Shown piece after piece: positions 56,895-64,000 of a stretch of 64,000 bases of DNA. How positions within the stretch are numbered: the stretch's first letter is position 1; each line of letters begins with the position of its first letter. The DNA comes from Stenotrophomonas beteli. Its GTDB lineage: Bacteria > Pseudomonadota > Gammaproteobacteria > Xanthomonadales > Xanthomonadaceae. The notes under the pieces were generated by a model. That model was not told where the DNA came from. It ran no database searches and saw only the letters and a list, made by a program, of their open reading frames with translations. The stretch covers positions 1 through 64,000 of the forward strand of contig NZ_LLXV01000029.1 of NCBI RefSeq assembly GCF_001431665.1, in the 5' to 3' direction. Position numbers and translations under genes: made by a program.

Positions 56895-58640
56895 TTACAG
56901 GGTCTTGGCCAGGAAATCGGCCGTACGTTGCTGGCGCGGTCGCTCGAACAGCACCTCGGGCGTGCCCTGCTCGATCACCCGCCCCTGGTCCATCATCACT
57001 ACGTGGTCGGCCACGCGGCGGGCGAAGCTCAGCTCATGGGTGACGATCACCAGCGTGGTTCCTGAGCGGGCCAGTTCTTCGATCACGCTCAGCACCTCGG
57101 CCACCAGTTCCGGGTCCAGCGCCGAGGTCGGTTCGTCGAACAGCAGTACCTTCGGCTGCAGCGCCAGTGCCCGCGCAATCGCGATGCGTTGCTGCTGGCC
57201 ACCGGACAGCTGGCGCGGGAAGGCATCGGCCTTGTCACCCAGGCCAACCCGCTCCAGCAGCGTGCGCGCCTGCTGCTCGGCCTGCACGCGCGGCACGCCA
57301 CGCACCGCGATCGGCGCCTCGATGATGTTCTCCAGCGCGGTCAGGTGCGGGAACAGGTTGAAGCCCTGGAACACCATGCCCACTTCGGCGCGCCGGCGGC
57401 GGATCTCGCGTTCGGGCAGTTCGTACAGGGTGTCGCCATCGCGGCGGTAGCCGATCAGCTGGCCGCCGACGGTCACGTAGCCGCTGTCGGCGCGTTCCAG
57501 ATGATTGATCAGCCGCAGCAGCGTGGACTTGCCGGCGCCCGAAGGGCCGATCAGCACGGTCACACTGCCGGCGCGCAGGTCCAGGTTCACGTCTTCCAGC
57601 ACCGGCTGCTCGCCGAACACCTTGCCCACGCCATGCAGCGATACCGATGCCCCTTCGCCCGCTTCGACCTGGGTGGCGATGCGCGGGCGGTTGATCACGC
57701 GGGGCGCAGCATCGCTGTGCACGCGCGGTGGCGATGCCAGGCGCGATACCGAGCGCTCACGTTGCAGCTGCCCGCGTGCGAAGCGCTGCTCCACGCGCCG
57801 CTGCAGCAGCGACAGCACGGTGAGGATCACCAGGTACCAGACCGTGGCCACCATCAGCAGCGGCACCACCTCCAGGTTGCGGCGGTAGATCACCTGCACG
57901 GTGTAGAACAGTTCCGGCAGTGCCAGCACATAGACCACCGAAGTGCTCTTGGCCAGGCCGATCACATCATTGAACGCGGCCGGCAGGATCGAACGCATTG
58001 CCTGCGGCAGGATGATGCGCCGCACTTGTCGGCCCCGCGGCAGGCCGAGCGCGGCTGCGGCCTCGTATTGCCCGTGGTCCACCGACAGAATGCCGCCACG
58101 GATCACTTCGGCCGAGAACGCCGCCTGATTCAAGGTGAGGCCCAGCACTGCGGCGGTGAACACGCCGATCAGCTGCGTGGTCGGGTACGAGAACAGGCTG
58201 ATGCCGGTGAACGGCACGCCAAGTTCGATGGTGCTGTACAGGTAGCCCAGGTTGTTCAGGAGCAACAGCAGCACCAGCAGTGGAATGGAGCGGAACAACC
58301 ACACATATCCCCACGACACCGCTGACAGCAGCGGCGAGCCGGACACCCGGGCCAGCGCGAGCAGCGTACCCAGCGCGAAGCCGAGCGCCGTGCCAAGCGC
58401 GGTCAGCAGCAGCGTGCGGCCCAGCCCCTCCAGCACCGGGCGCGCGAAGAACCATTCGGCGAATGTGCCCCAGCCCCAGCGCGGATTGCCCAGCACCGAT
58501 TGCAGCCCGATCAGGATCAAGGCCAGCGCCAACACCGTGCCGAACACCTGCAGCGGATGACGGGCCGGCACGATTCTAAGTGCCGATGCCTGCGCCGGCC
58601 GCCCAGCGATGCCTTCCAGTACCGTCGAGGGCGTACTCAT
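56895..58640 (-). CDS. Fused amino-acid ABC transporter permease and ATP-binding protein
   Basis: 581 residues. The N-terminal half is a HisM/GlnP-type permease with about five helices and the EAA loop EAAAALGLPRGRQVRRIILP; the C-terminal half (from about 325) is an ATPase with Walker A GPSGAGKSTLLR, signature LSGGQQQRIAIARAL and Walker B VLLFDEPTSALDPE. Most systems encode these separately. A single polypeptide would dimerise to form the full transporter. Start ATG 58640 overlaps the GNAT gene stop (ATGA). Confidence 0.93.
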   Translation of the reverse strand: MSTPSTVLEGIAGRPAQASALRIVPARHPLQVFGTVLALALILIGLQSVLGNPRWGWGTFAEWFFARPVLEGLGRTLLLTALGTALGFALGTLLALARVSGSPLLSAVSWGYVWLFRSIPLLVLLLLLNNLGYLYSTIELGVPFTGISLFSYPTTQLIGVFTAAVLGLTLNQAAFSAEVIRGGILSVDHGQYEAAAALGLPRGRQVRRIILPQAMRSILPAAFNDVIGLAKSTSVVYVLALPELFYTVQVIYRRNLEVVPLLMVATVWYLVILTVLSLLQRRVEQRFARGQLQRERSVSRLASPPRVHSDAAPRVINRPRIATQVEAGEGASVSLHGVGKVFGEQPVLEDVNLDLRAGSVTVLIGPSGAGKSTLLRLINHLERADSGYVTVGGQLIGYRRDGDTLYELPEREIRRRRAEVGMVFQGFNLFPHLTALENIIEAPIAVRGVPRVQAEQQARTLLERVGLGDKADAFPRQLSGGQQQRIAIARALALQPKVLLFDEPTSALDPELVAEVLSVIEELARSGTTLVIVTHELSFARRVADHVVMMDQGRVIEQGTPEVLFERPRQQRTADFLAKTL

Positions 58641-59188
58641 GCGTGGACTCCGTGCAACGCGGCCGGCGCAGGTGCGATCACCGCTGCCGGCGCAGGCAGG
58701 TGCTTCTCGAAGGGCAGATGCGCGATGGTCTCCGGATCGGCCTCCAGATCGAACAGCGCGGTGTAGCCATGGCTGAGGTACAGGCCGACGGCTTCGGGCT
58801 GGCGGAAGCCGGTGGTCAGGAAGACGCGGCGATAGCCCTGGCGCAGCGCCTGGTCCTCCAGTTCCTGCAGCACACGCCGCGCGATGCCCTGGCGGCGCAG
58901 CCCCGGCAGCGTCCAGATGCGCTTGAACTCGGCGGTATCCGGATCGCGGTGCGGCATGAAGGCGCCGCCGGAGATCGCCACACCATCGCGCAGCAGCAGC
59001 ACGAACGCTCCTACAGGCGCCGCGAAGGCCTGCGCCGGATAGCGTTGCAGCTCCTCGCGGGCGCTTCCGCCGATGCGTCGGCGCACGTCGGCGTAACGGC
59101 TGTCGTACTCCTGCTCCAGGCCATCGAACAGCGGCCGCGCCAATGGATCATCCACCGAGGTATAGAGGAAGCGTTCGTTGCTGCTCAT
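58637..59188 (-). CDS. GNAT-family N-acetyltransferase
   Basis: About 183 residues. Acetyl-CoA loop RIWTLPGLRRQGIARRVLQ and the C-terminal YRRVFLTTGFRQPEAVGLYL. Start 59188 overlaps the M20 gene stop (ATGA). In the Bacillus ytm/ytn operon a GNAT enzyme N-acetylates S-alkylcysteines before oxidation; the same role is inferred here from its neighbours. Confidence 0.88.
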   Translation of the reverse strand: MSSNERFLYTSVDDPLARPLFDGLEQEYDSRYADVRRRIGGSAREELQRYPAQAFAAPVGAFVLLLRDGVAISGGAFMPHRDPDTAEFKRIWTLPGLRRQGIARRVLQELEDQALRQGYRRVFLTTGFRQPEAVGLYLSHGYTALFDLEADPETIAHLPFEKHLPAPAAVIAPAPAALHGVHA

Positions 59189-60405
59189 GCTGCGTCCTTC
59201 ACCAGATAGTTCTCGGCCAACCGGGCCCACAGGCTGGCAGCCGGTGCGATCGCCGCATCATTGAACACATAGCGCGGGCTGTGCAGCGGTGCGCTGTCGC
59301 CGTTGCCGACGAACACGAAACTGCCCGGGCGCGCCTGCAACAGGAAGGCGAAATCCTCGCTGGCGGTGCGCGGTGCGAAGTCCGGCACCACCTGTCCGGC
59401 ACCGAAGCCCTGCACCGCCACCTTGCGGATGTAGGCGGTCTGCTGCGGATGGTTGATCACGCTGGGGAAGCCGCGCGGGAACTCGATTTCGGCGCGTGCC
59501 CCGAAAGCGGCAGCGGTCTGCTCGGCAATCCCGCTGACCCGGCGGCGCAGCGTGTCGCGCACCTCGGGCAGGTAGGCGCGCACGGTCAGCGTCAGCTCGA
59601 CTACGTCCGGAATCACATTGGCGGCCTGCCCACCGTGGATCGAACCGACGGTGACCACGCCCATCTGCCGCGGGTCGACATTGCGCGACACCACACTCTG
59701 CAATGCAGTGATGATGTGCGCGGCGACCAGGATCGGGTCCACGCTGCCCTGCGGCTCCGCCCCGTGGCCGCCCTTGCCGATCACCTTCAGCCGCGCCCAG
59801 TCGACCGACGCCATCGCCGGGCCGTCGACAAAGCCGAAGTGCCCCACCGGCACGCCCGGCCAGTTGTGCAGCCCATAGATCGCATCCACCGGGAAACGGT
59901 CGAACAGGCCATCGGCAATCATCCTCGAAGCGCCCGAGCCAGTTTCCTCCGCAGGCTGGAACACCAGCTGCAGGGTGCCATCGATACGGCCGTGATGGGC
60001 CAGGTAATGGGCGGCCGACAGCAGGATGGCGGTGTGGCCATCGTGACCGCAGGCATGCATCAGGCCCTCCGTCTGGCTGGCGTAGGCCAGCCCGGAGTCT
60101 TCGTGGATCGGCAAGGCATCGATGTCCGCACGCAGACCGAGACGACGGCCGCCCTGCCCGCGTTGCAGCGTACCGACCACACCGGTGCCGCCGAGGCCAG
60201 TGGTCACTTCATAACCCCATTGCTGCAGAAGTTCGGCCACACGGGCGCTGGTGCGATGCTCCTCGAAGGCCAGCTCCGGGTGGCGGTGCAGGTCATGGCG
60301 GATCGCGATGGCCGCCTCGGCTCGTGCCGCGATCTCCGGCAACACGCCAGTCGCTGGGGAACTCCGCCGGGCCTGGCCCGGTGCTACTGCGGTTTCTCCA
60401 CTCAT
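59185..60405 (-). CDS. M20-family amidohydrolase (N-acyl amino acid deacylase type)
   Basis: About 406 residues. Metal site residues in MHACGHDGHTAILL, EETGSGASRM, and the HGAEPQGSVDP and SEDFAFLL segments match HipO/AbgB/YxeP-like deacylases. It would remove the N-acetyl group in a protect-oxidise-deprotect route. Start ATG 60405 lies 4 bases after the stop of the monooxygenase gene. Confidence 0.9.
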   Translation of the reverse strand: MSGETAVAPGQARRSSPATGVLPEIAARAEAAIAIRHDLHRHPELAFEEHRTSARVAELLQQWGYEVTTGLGGTGVVGTLQRGQGGRRLGLRADIDALPIHEDSGLAYASQTEGLMHACGHDGHTAILLSAAHYLAHHGRIDGTLQLVFQPAEETGSGASRMIADGLFDRFPVDAIYGLHNWPGVPVGHFGFVDGPAMASVDWARLKVIGKGGHGAEPQGSVDPILVAAHIITALQSVVSRNVDPRQMGVVTVGSIHGGQAANVIPDVVELTLTVRAYLPEVRDTLRRRVSGIAEQTAAAFGARAEIEFPRGFPSVINHPQQTAYIRKVAVQGFGAGQVVPDFAPRTASEDFAFLLQARPGSFVFVGNGDSAPLHSPRYVFNDAAIAPAASLWARLAENYLVKDAA

Positions 60406-60409
60406 CGCC

Positions 60410-61753
60410 CTACCCCACCTTCCGCGCCGGTTCGGCGTCGGTCGCATACCGGCTGGCCTTGTACGGCAGGCCCAGATGCTCGCGCAAGGTCTGCCCTTCC
60501 AGCGCGCGCTGGTGGTAGCCGCGCGCCTGCAGGATCGGCAATACCTGGGTCACGAAATCGTCCAGGCCCTCGCGCTGCGCGGCGAAGCCGAGAATGAAGC
60601 CATCGCTGGCACCGGCATCGAACCAGCGGATCAGCTCGTCGGCCACCTGCTCGGGTGTACCGATGAAGTTCGGCCGCGGGCTCACTGCTTCCAGCGCCAC
60701 CTGGCGCAGGCTCAGTCCCTTCTCGCGCGCATCCTGCTTGATGCGGTCGGTGGTGGAACGGAACGAATTGCTGCCGATGTCACCCAGCTCCGGGAACGCT
60801 GCATCCGGGTCGTACTGGCTGAAATCGTGGTGATCGAAGAAGCGCCCCAGATAGGCCAGCGCATCCTCCAGCGTGGCCAGGGCGGCGATCGCCTGGTACT
60901 TGGCCTCGGCCTCCTCGGCGGTGCGGCCGACGATGGGGCCGATGCCCGGGAAGATCTTCACGTCGTTGCCGCTGCGGCCGTGCGCGATCGCCGAGTTCTT
61001 CACCTTCTGGGTGAACGCGCGGGTCTCCTCCAGCGATGGCGAATGGGTGAACACCGCATCGGCGTACTTGCCGGCCAACGCGATGCCATCGTCGGACGAA
61101 CCGGCCTGGAAGATCACCGGCTGGCCCTGCGGCGAACGCTGGATGTTGAGCGGGCCTTCCACCTGGAAGAAGCGGCCCTTGTGGTCGAGCCGGCGGAACT
61201 TCTCCGGTGCGAAGAAGGTGCCGCTGTCGCGCTCACGCACGAAGGCGTCGTCATCCCACGAATCCCACAGCCCCTGCACCACGTCCAGGTACTCGTCGGC
61301 GATCTGGTAGCGCAGCGCGTGCTCTGGATGCGGCCGGCCATAGTTGCGCCCCGATCCTTCCAGCGGCGAGGTCACCACATTCCAGCCGGCGCGGCCGCCG
61401 CTGAGCAGATCCAGCGAGGCGAACTGGCGGGCAACAGTGAACGGGTCGCTGTAGGACGTGGACAGCGTACCGGCCAGGCCGATCTTCTTCGTCGCCGTAG
61501 CCAGCGCCGACAGCAGTGAGATCGGCTCGAAGCGGTTGAGGAAGTGCGGGATGGATTTTTCGTTGATGTACAGGCCGTCGGCCACGAAGCCGAAGGCGAT
61601 GCCGTTGTCTTCGGCGGTGCGCGCAATGTCGATGTAGAACTGCAGGTTGACACTGGCATCGGCCGGGTTGGACGGATGCTTCCAGGCATGCATATGGCTG
61701 CCGGGGCCCTGCAGCATGATGCCGAACGGAATGTGGCGCGGGGTCGTGCTCAT
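60410..61753 (-). CDS. NtaA/SnaA-type flavin-dependent monooxygenase
   Basis: 447 residues, LLM class two-component flavin monooxygenase. The N-terminus GIMLQGPGSHMHAWKHPSNP and the segments FGFVADGLYINEKS, GSGRNYGRPHPEHALRY and VIFQAGSSDDGIALA are those of the NtaA/SnaA/DszA subfamily. It depends on reduced FMN, supplied presumably by the FMN reductase at 63282-63863. Relative of Bacillus YtnJ, which oxidises N-acetylated S-(2-succino)cysteine. Confidence 0.93.
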   Translation of the reverse strand: MSTTPRHIPFGIMLQGPGSHMHAWKHPSNPADASVNLQFYIDIARTAEDNGIAFGFVADGLYINEKSIPHFLNRFEPISLLSALATATKKIGLAGTLSTSYSDPFTVARQFASLDLLSGGRAGWNVVTSPLEGSGRNYGRPHPEHALRYQIADEYLDVVQGLWDSWDDDAFVRERDSGTFFAPEKFRRLDHKGRFFQVEGPLNIQRSPQGQPVIFQAGSSDDGIALAGKYADAVFTHSPSLEETRAFTQKVKNSAIAHGRSGNDVKIFPGIGPIVGRTAEEAEAKYQAIAALATLEDALAYLGRFFDHHDFSQYDPDAAFPELGDIGSNSFRSTTDRIKQDAREKGLSLRQVALEAVSPRPNFIGTPEQVADELIRWFDAGASDGFILGFAAQREGLDDFVTQVLPILQARGYHQRALEGQTLREHLGLPYKASRYATDAEPARKVG

Positions 61754-61771
61754 GGGAATCGCTCCTGCAGG

Positions 61772-62749
61772 TCAGGCCACCGCCGCGCGCGGCGCGGGCG
61801 ACAGCAGTTCAAGGGATGTCAGGCGTGCGTCGAGGTCGGCCACCGGCGCGTCGAGGATGAATTCACCCACGCCGAAGCGCCGGTGCAGCGCGTCCAGTTC
61901 GCCGCGCACGTGCTGCGCATCGCCGGACAGCACGCTGGGGCGTGTTTCCTCGATGCGGAAGTCGGCCACGCCCACCTGGCGTGCGTACTCGGCAGCCGCC
62001 TCGGGGCTGGGCAGGTTGACCGTCTGCCCCGGGCCAAGGTGCAGCTTGTAGACGCGCAGCGTGCCGATATGGCGTGCGGCTGCTTCGGCGGTCGGTGCGG
62101 CGAAGGCCACCGTGGCCAGCAGCGGTGGCTGGGTGGACACGCTGCGATAGGCGTCGAACGCGGCCTCGACATGCGTCGGATCACCGTCGAAGTGCGCGGC
62201 ATAGACGAAACGCCAGCCCAGCTCGGCCGCCTGCCGCGCGCTCTGCGGGCTGGCACCGAGCAGGAAGCGCTCCGGCGCCTGCTGCGGAATCGGGCGCGCC
62301 AACGCATCGGCATCGGCACCCGAAAGGTAGTCTTCCAGGTTCCGCAGCTGCTGGTCGAAGTCGGCAAAGGCCGGTCGGCCTGCCGCCAGCGCAGCGGTCG
62401 ACGCAGGCAGTCCACCCGGGGCCTTGCCCACACCCAGATCAACGCGTCCCGGTGCCAACGCAGACAGCAGGTTGAAGTTCTCCGCCACCTTGTAGGGCGC
62501 GTAGTGGCGCAGCATCACCCCGCCACTGCCAATGCGGATGTGCCGGGTCTGCGCCAGCACCCAGGCCGCCAGCACTTCCGGTGCCGGGCTGGCCAGGGTC
62601 GGCGCGGCATGGTGCTCGGCAAACCAGTAGCGGTGGTAACCCAGCTGCTCGGCACGCTGCGCCAGCTGCAGGCTGTTGCGCAGCGCGTGTTCAGGCGTAG
62701 CACCTTCGGCCACCGGACTCTTGTCCAGCACACTGATGAGATAGCTCAC
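61772..62749 (-). CDS. LLM class flavin-dependent oxidoreductase (MsnO8/YtmO-like)
   Basis: 325 residues. YLISVLDKSPVAEGATPEHAL and YHRYWFAEHHAAPTLASPAPE near the N-terminus and GSGGVMLRHYAPYKVAENF are typical of the luciferase-like MsnO8 clade; B. subtilis YtmO belongs to the same group. A second FMNH2-dependent enzyme in the operon, 18 bases upstream of the NtaA-type gene. Confidence 0.92.
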   Translation of the reverse strand: MSYLISVLDKSPVAEGATPEHALRNSLQLAQRAEQLGYHRYWFAEHHAAPTLASPAPEVLAAWVLAQTRHIRIGSGGVMLRHYAPYKVAENFNLLSALAPGRVDLGVGKAPGGLPASTAALAAGRPAFADFDQQLRNLEDYLSGADADALARPIPQQAPERFLLGASPQSARQAAELGWRFVYAAHFDGDPTHVEAAFDAYRSVSTQPPLLATVAFAAPTAEAAARHIGTLRVYKLHLGPGQTVNLPSPEAAAEYARQVGVADFRIEETRPSVLSGDAQHVRGELDALHRRFGVGEFILDAPVADLDARLTSLELLSPAPRAAVA

Positions 62750-62763
62750 GGTCGCGTCCTCGC

Positions 62764-63126
62764 TCAGGGGTGGGCTACAGGAATGCCAAGCAAGCCGTTC
62801 AGCGCGGCCAGGATCGGCTCGGCGCCGGAGATGTACTGGCGGTCCTGGTGTGCGCCACTGGCCAGCTCGCTGCGCACGCCACGCGGCAGTACAAGCTTCG
62901 GCAGCGACTGGTCGTGCTCGCCGATTTCAGCAATCACCTCGCGGCGTGGCCGTGCGAAGCCGATGCGACGCACGTCCAGCTGCGCGTCGAGGCCCTCGAT
63001 GCTCGACAGCGCGCCTTCCAGCAGCAGGCTGTGCCGGCAGAAGAAGCGTTGGCCGGGAATCTGCCGGTCCTCGAACTCGCGATCGAGCAGGAACAGGATG
63101 GGTTTGCTTGCTGCGTCGAGCGTCAC
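62764..63126 (-). CDS. DUF3088-domain protein, thioredoxin-like
   Basis: 120 residues. PGQRFFCRHSLLLEGALSS near residue 24 with a single Cys, then LPKLVLPRG (the cis-Pro-like part) and ISGAEPILAALNGLLG near the end, the DUF3088 layout. Only one cysteine remains at the active-site position (FFCRH). In the ytm/ytn operon a small redoxin (YtnI) occupies the analogous slot; this protein may be its functional counterpart (inference). Confidence 0.82.
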   Translation of the reverse strand: MTLDAASKPILFLLDREFEDRQIPGQRFFCRHSLLLEGALSSIEGLDAQLDVRRIGFARPRREVIAEIGEHDQSLPKLVLPRGVRSELASGAHQDRQYISGAEPILAALNGLLGIPVAHP

Positions 63127-63251
63127 GGGGGGTCCTCACAAGGGCCGGCAATGCGATGCCGCTTCAACGTCGATGCTAGAGATGCCAGCGGTTGCCACAG
63201 CGACACCCGGCGACAATCGGCGGTCATATCCGGCCATGCAGATGCGCCTTG

Positions 63252-63280
63252 GCCATAAGCAAAGCGCCGGCGGTTATGGC
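63252..63280. promoter_or_regulatory. Inverted repeat, possible LysR-type site
   Basis: GCCATAA and TTATGGC, 7-base arms 15 bases apart, between the FMN reductase stop and the DUF3088 start (126 bases upstream). The ATAA-N15-TTAT look is typical of LysR-type binding regions such as CysB-like regulators. No regulator gene is in the window. Confidence 0.4.
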
Positions 63281-63281
63281 T

Positions 63282-63863
63282 TCACGCGATGCGCCGCAGC
63301 GGCGCCGCCACGGTCTGCGCCTGTGTGGCCAGGTGCCCTGCGGCACGCTCGGCAGCCAAGGCGATCCGCGCCTGCAAGGCAACGCTGTGGATGTACTCAC
63401 CGTCGAAATCGGCCGGCGTGGCATACACCCCGATCGGCAGCGTGTGCGCCTGCAGGAAACTGAACAACGGCCGCAGCTGGTGGTCGATCACCAGCGCATG
63501 GCGTTCGCTGCCGCCGGTTGCCGCCAGCAGCACCGGCGTGTCCACCAGAGCCTCCAGCCCGATGAAATCGACCAGATGCTTGAACAGGCCGGGATAGGAA
63601 CCGCGATACACCGGCGCCGCCACCACCAGCAGCTCGGCCGCCTCGATCGTCTGCAGCGCCTGCTCCACCGCAGGCTCCGCCTCATCACGCGACAGCGACT
63701 GCCCCAGCGAACGCGCCATCGGCGCCAGCTCCACCAGGTCCACGCGCGCATGCACCCGCTGTTGCAGCGCCTCCAGCAGATGCCGCACCAGCAACAGCGT
63801 GCGCGACGTCGCCGAACTTGTCGGCGACCCGACCAGTGCAACCACCTTCAATGCAGAAGACAT
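63282..63863 (-). CDS. NAD(P)H-dependent FMN reductase (MsuE-like)
   Basis: 193 residues, flavodoxin-like. FMN-phosphate loop VALVGSPTSSATSRTLLL near the N-terminus, VVAAPVYRGSYPGLFKHLVDF, and LLAATGGSERHALVIDHQLR in the C-terminal part, the layout of MsuE/SsuE. It provides FMNH2 to the two downstream monooxygenases. A 155-base gap with an inverted repeat separates it from the DUF3088 gene. Confidence 0.9.
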   Translation of the reverse strand: MSSALKVVALVGSPTSSATSRTLLLVRHLLEALQQRVHARVDLVELAPMARSLGQSLSRDEAEPAVEQALQTIEAAELLVVAAPVYRGSYPGLFKHLVDFIGLEALVDTPVLLAATGGSERHALVIDHQLRPLFSFLQAHTLPIGVYATPADFDGEYIHSVALQARIALAAERAAGHLATQAQTVAAPLRRIA

Positions 63864-63913
63864 GAACTGCTCCTCGATGATGCCGAACCCTGTCCGGCCG
63901 CCTTTCGCGTTAT

Positions 63914-63936
63914 GTAGAGCCGAGCCATGCTCGGCT
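63914..63936 (+). repeat. Single SMAG repeat
   Basis: GTAGAGCCGAGCCATGCTCG followed by GCT, between the outer-membrane receptor stop and the FMN reductase start. Confidence 0.85.
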
Positions 63937-63944
63937 GTCCCAGA

Positions 63945-64000
63945 TCAGAACCGGTAACTGACCCGCCCATACCAGAACGCCCCGATCCGGCTCAGCACAT
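63945..64000 (-). CDS. Partial C-terminus of a TonB-dependent receptor (runs off the window)
   Basis: The last 17 codons read LSRIGAFWYGRVSYRF before TGA, the alternating aromatic strand with terminal Phe typical of outer-membrane beta-barrels such as TonB-dependent receptors. It precedes the sulfur-type island on the same strand and may supply outer-membrane uptake. Confidence 0.6.
   Translation of the reverse strand, partial: VLSRIGAFWYGRVSYRF

Overview
The window is a GC-rich chromosomal segment that looks like Stenotrophomonas, most likely the S. maltophilia complex. Three things point there: many short GTAG-ended palindromic repeats of the SMAG/REP type, an APH(3')-II-type gene and an APH(9)-type gene of the kind carried as intrinsic resistance loci, and overall gene content. 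There is no prophage, insertion sequence or CRISPR array. Most gene starts were refined from overlaps (ATGA, TGATG, GTGA) and ribosome binding sites.

Layout. 0-5 kb (minus strand): threonine operon thrL-thrA-thrB-thrC, with a clear attenuation leader and a promoter so close that the leader peptide is probably leaderless. 5-10.2 kb: an EamA transporter with an AraC regulator, a secreted protein with two internal repeats, a secreted Ntn-type amide hydrolase, and a YeeE/YedE-type sulfur transport pair divergent from an ArsR (BigR-like) repressor with an 18-bp palindrome between them. 10.2-18 kb: a signalling block of hybrid histidine kinase, CheR, CheB, receiver-kinase and BLUF photoreceptor, then a PAS kinase with a stand-alone receiver. 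18-19.7 kb: a GNAT enzyme, tRNA-Arg(CCU) next to a decayed gene remnant, and a PAP2-like membrane protein.

19.7-36.8 kb is an exopolysaccharide locus built as two converging operons. The plus-strand operon encodes the envelope part (GfcA-like peptide, Wza-like exporter, GfcB/YjbF, GfcC/YjbG, GfcD/YjbH). The minus-strand operon encodes the priming transferase, Wzb-type phosphatase, Wzc-type autokinase, UDP-sugar dehydrogenase, Wzx flippase, two glycosyltransferases, Wzy polymerase and two acyltransferases. This suggests a short, acidic, O-acetylated repeat unit.

37-44 kb: an ALDH7-type aminoadipate-semialdehyde dehydrogenase, an SDR with a palindromic repeat inside its 5' end, and an overlapping run of DUF4190, methyltransferase, pyrD, murB and an EamA transporter. 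44-52.4 kb: an APH(9)-like kinase, a TetR/DUF418 pair, an APH(3')-II-type gene cut short by a stop codon, an SDR, a membrane EAL protein, and a TetR repressor divergent from a metallo-beta-lactamase-fold hydrolase with two matching operators. 52.6-55.8 kb: a large secreted discoidin-domain protein behind a LacI-type operator.

55.9-64 kb (minus strand): an organosulfur-type catabolic island (FMN reductase, DUF3088 redoxin-like protein, two LLM flavin monooxygenases, M20 deacylase, GNAT acetyltransferase, a fused ABC permease-ATPase and a binding protein), downstream of a partial outer-membrane receptor gene. Its enzyme set parallels the Bacillus ytm/ytn operon for S-(2-succino)cysteine/S-alkylcysteine use. 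This is the most coherent candidate for an under-described system in the window.
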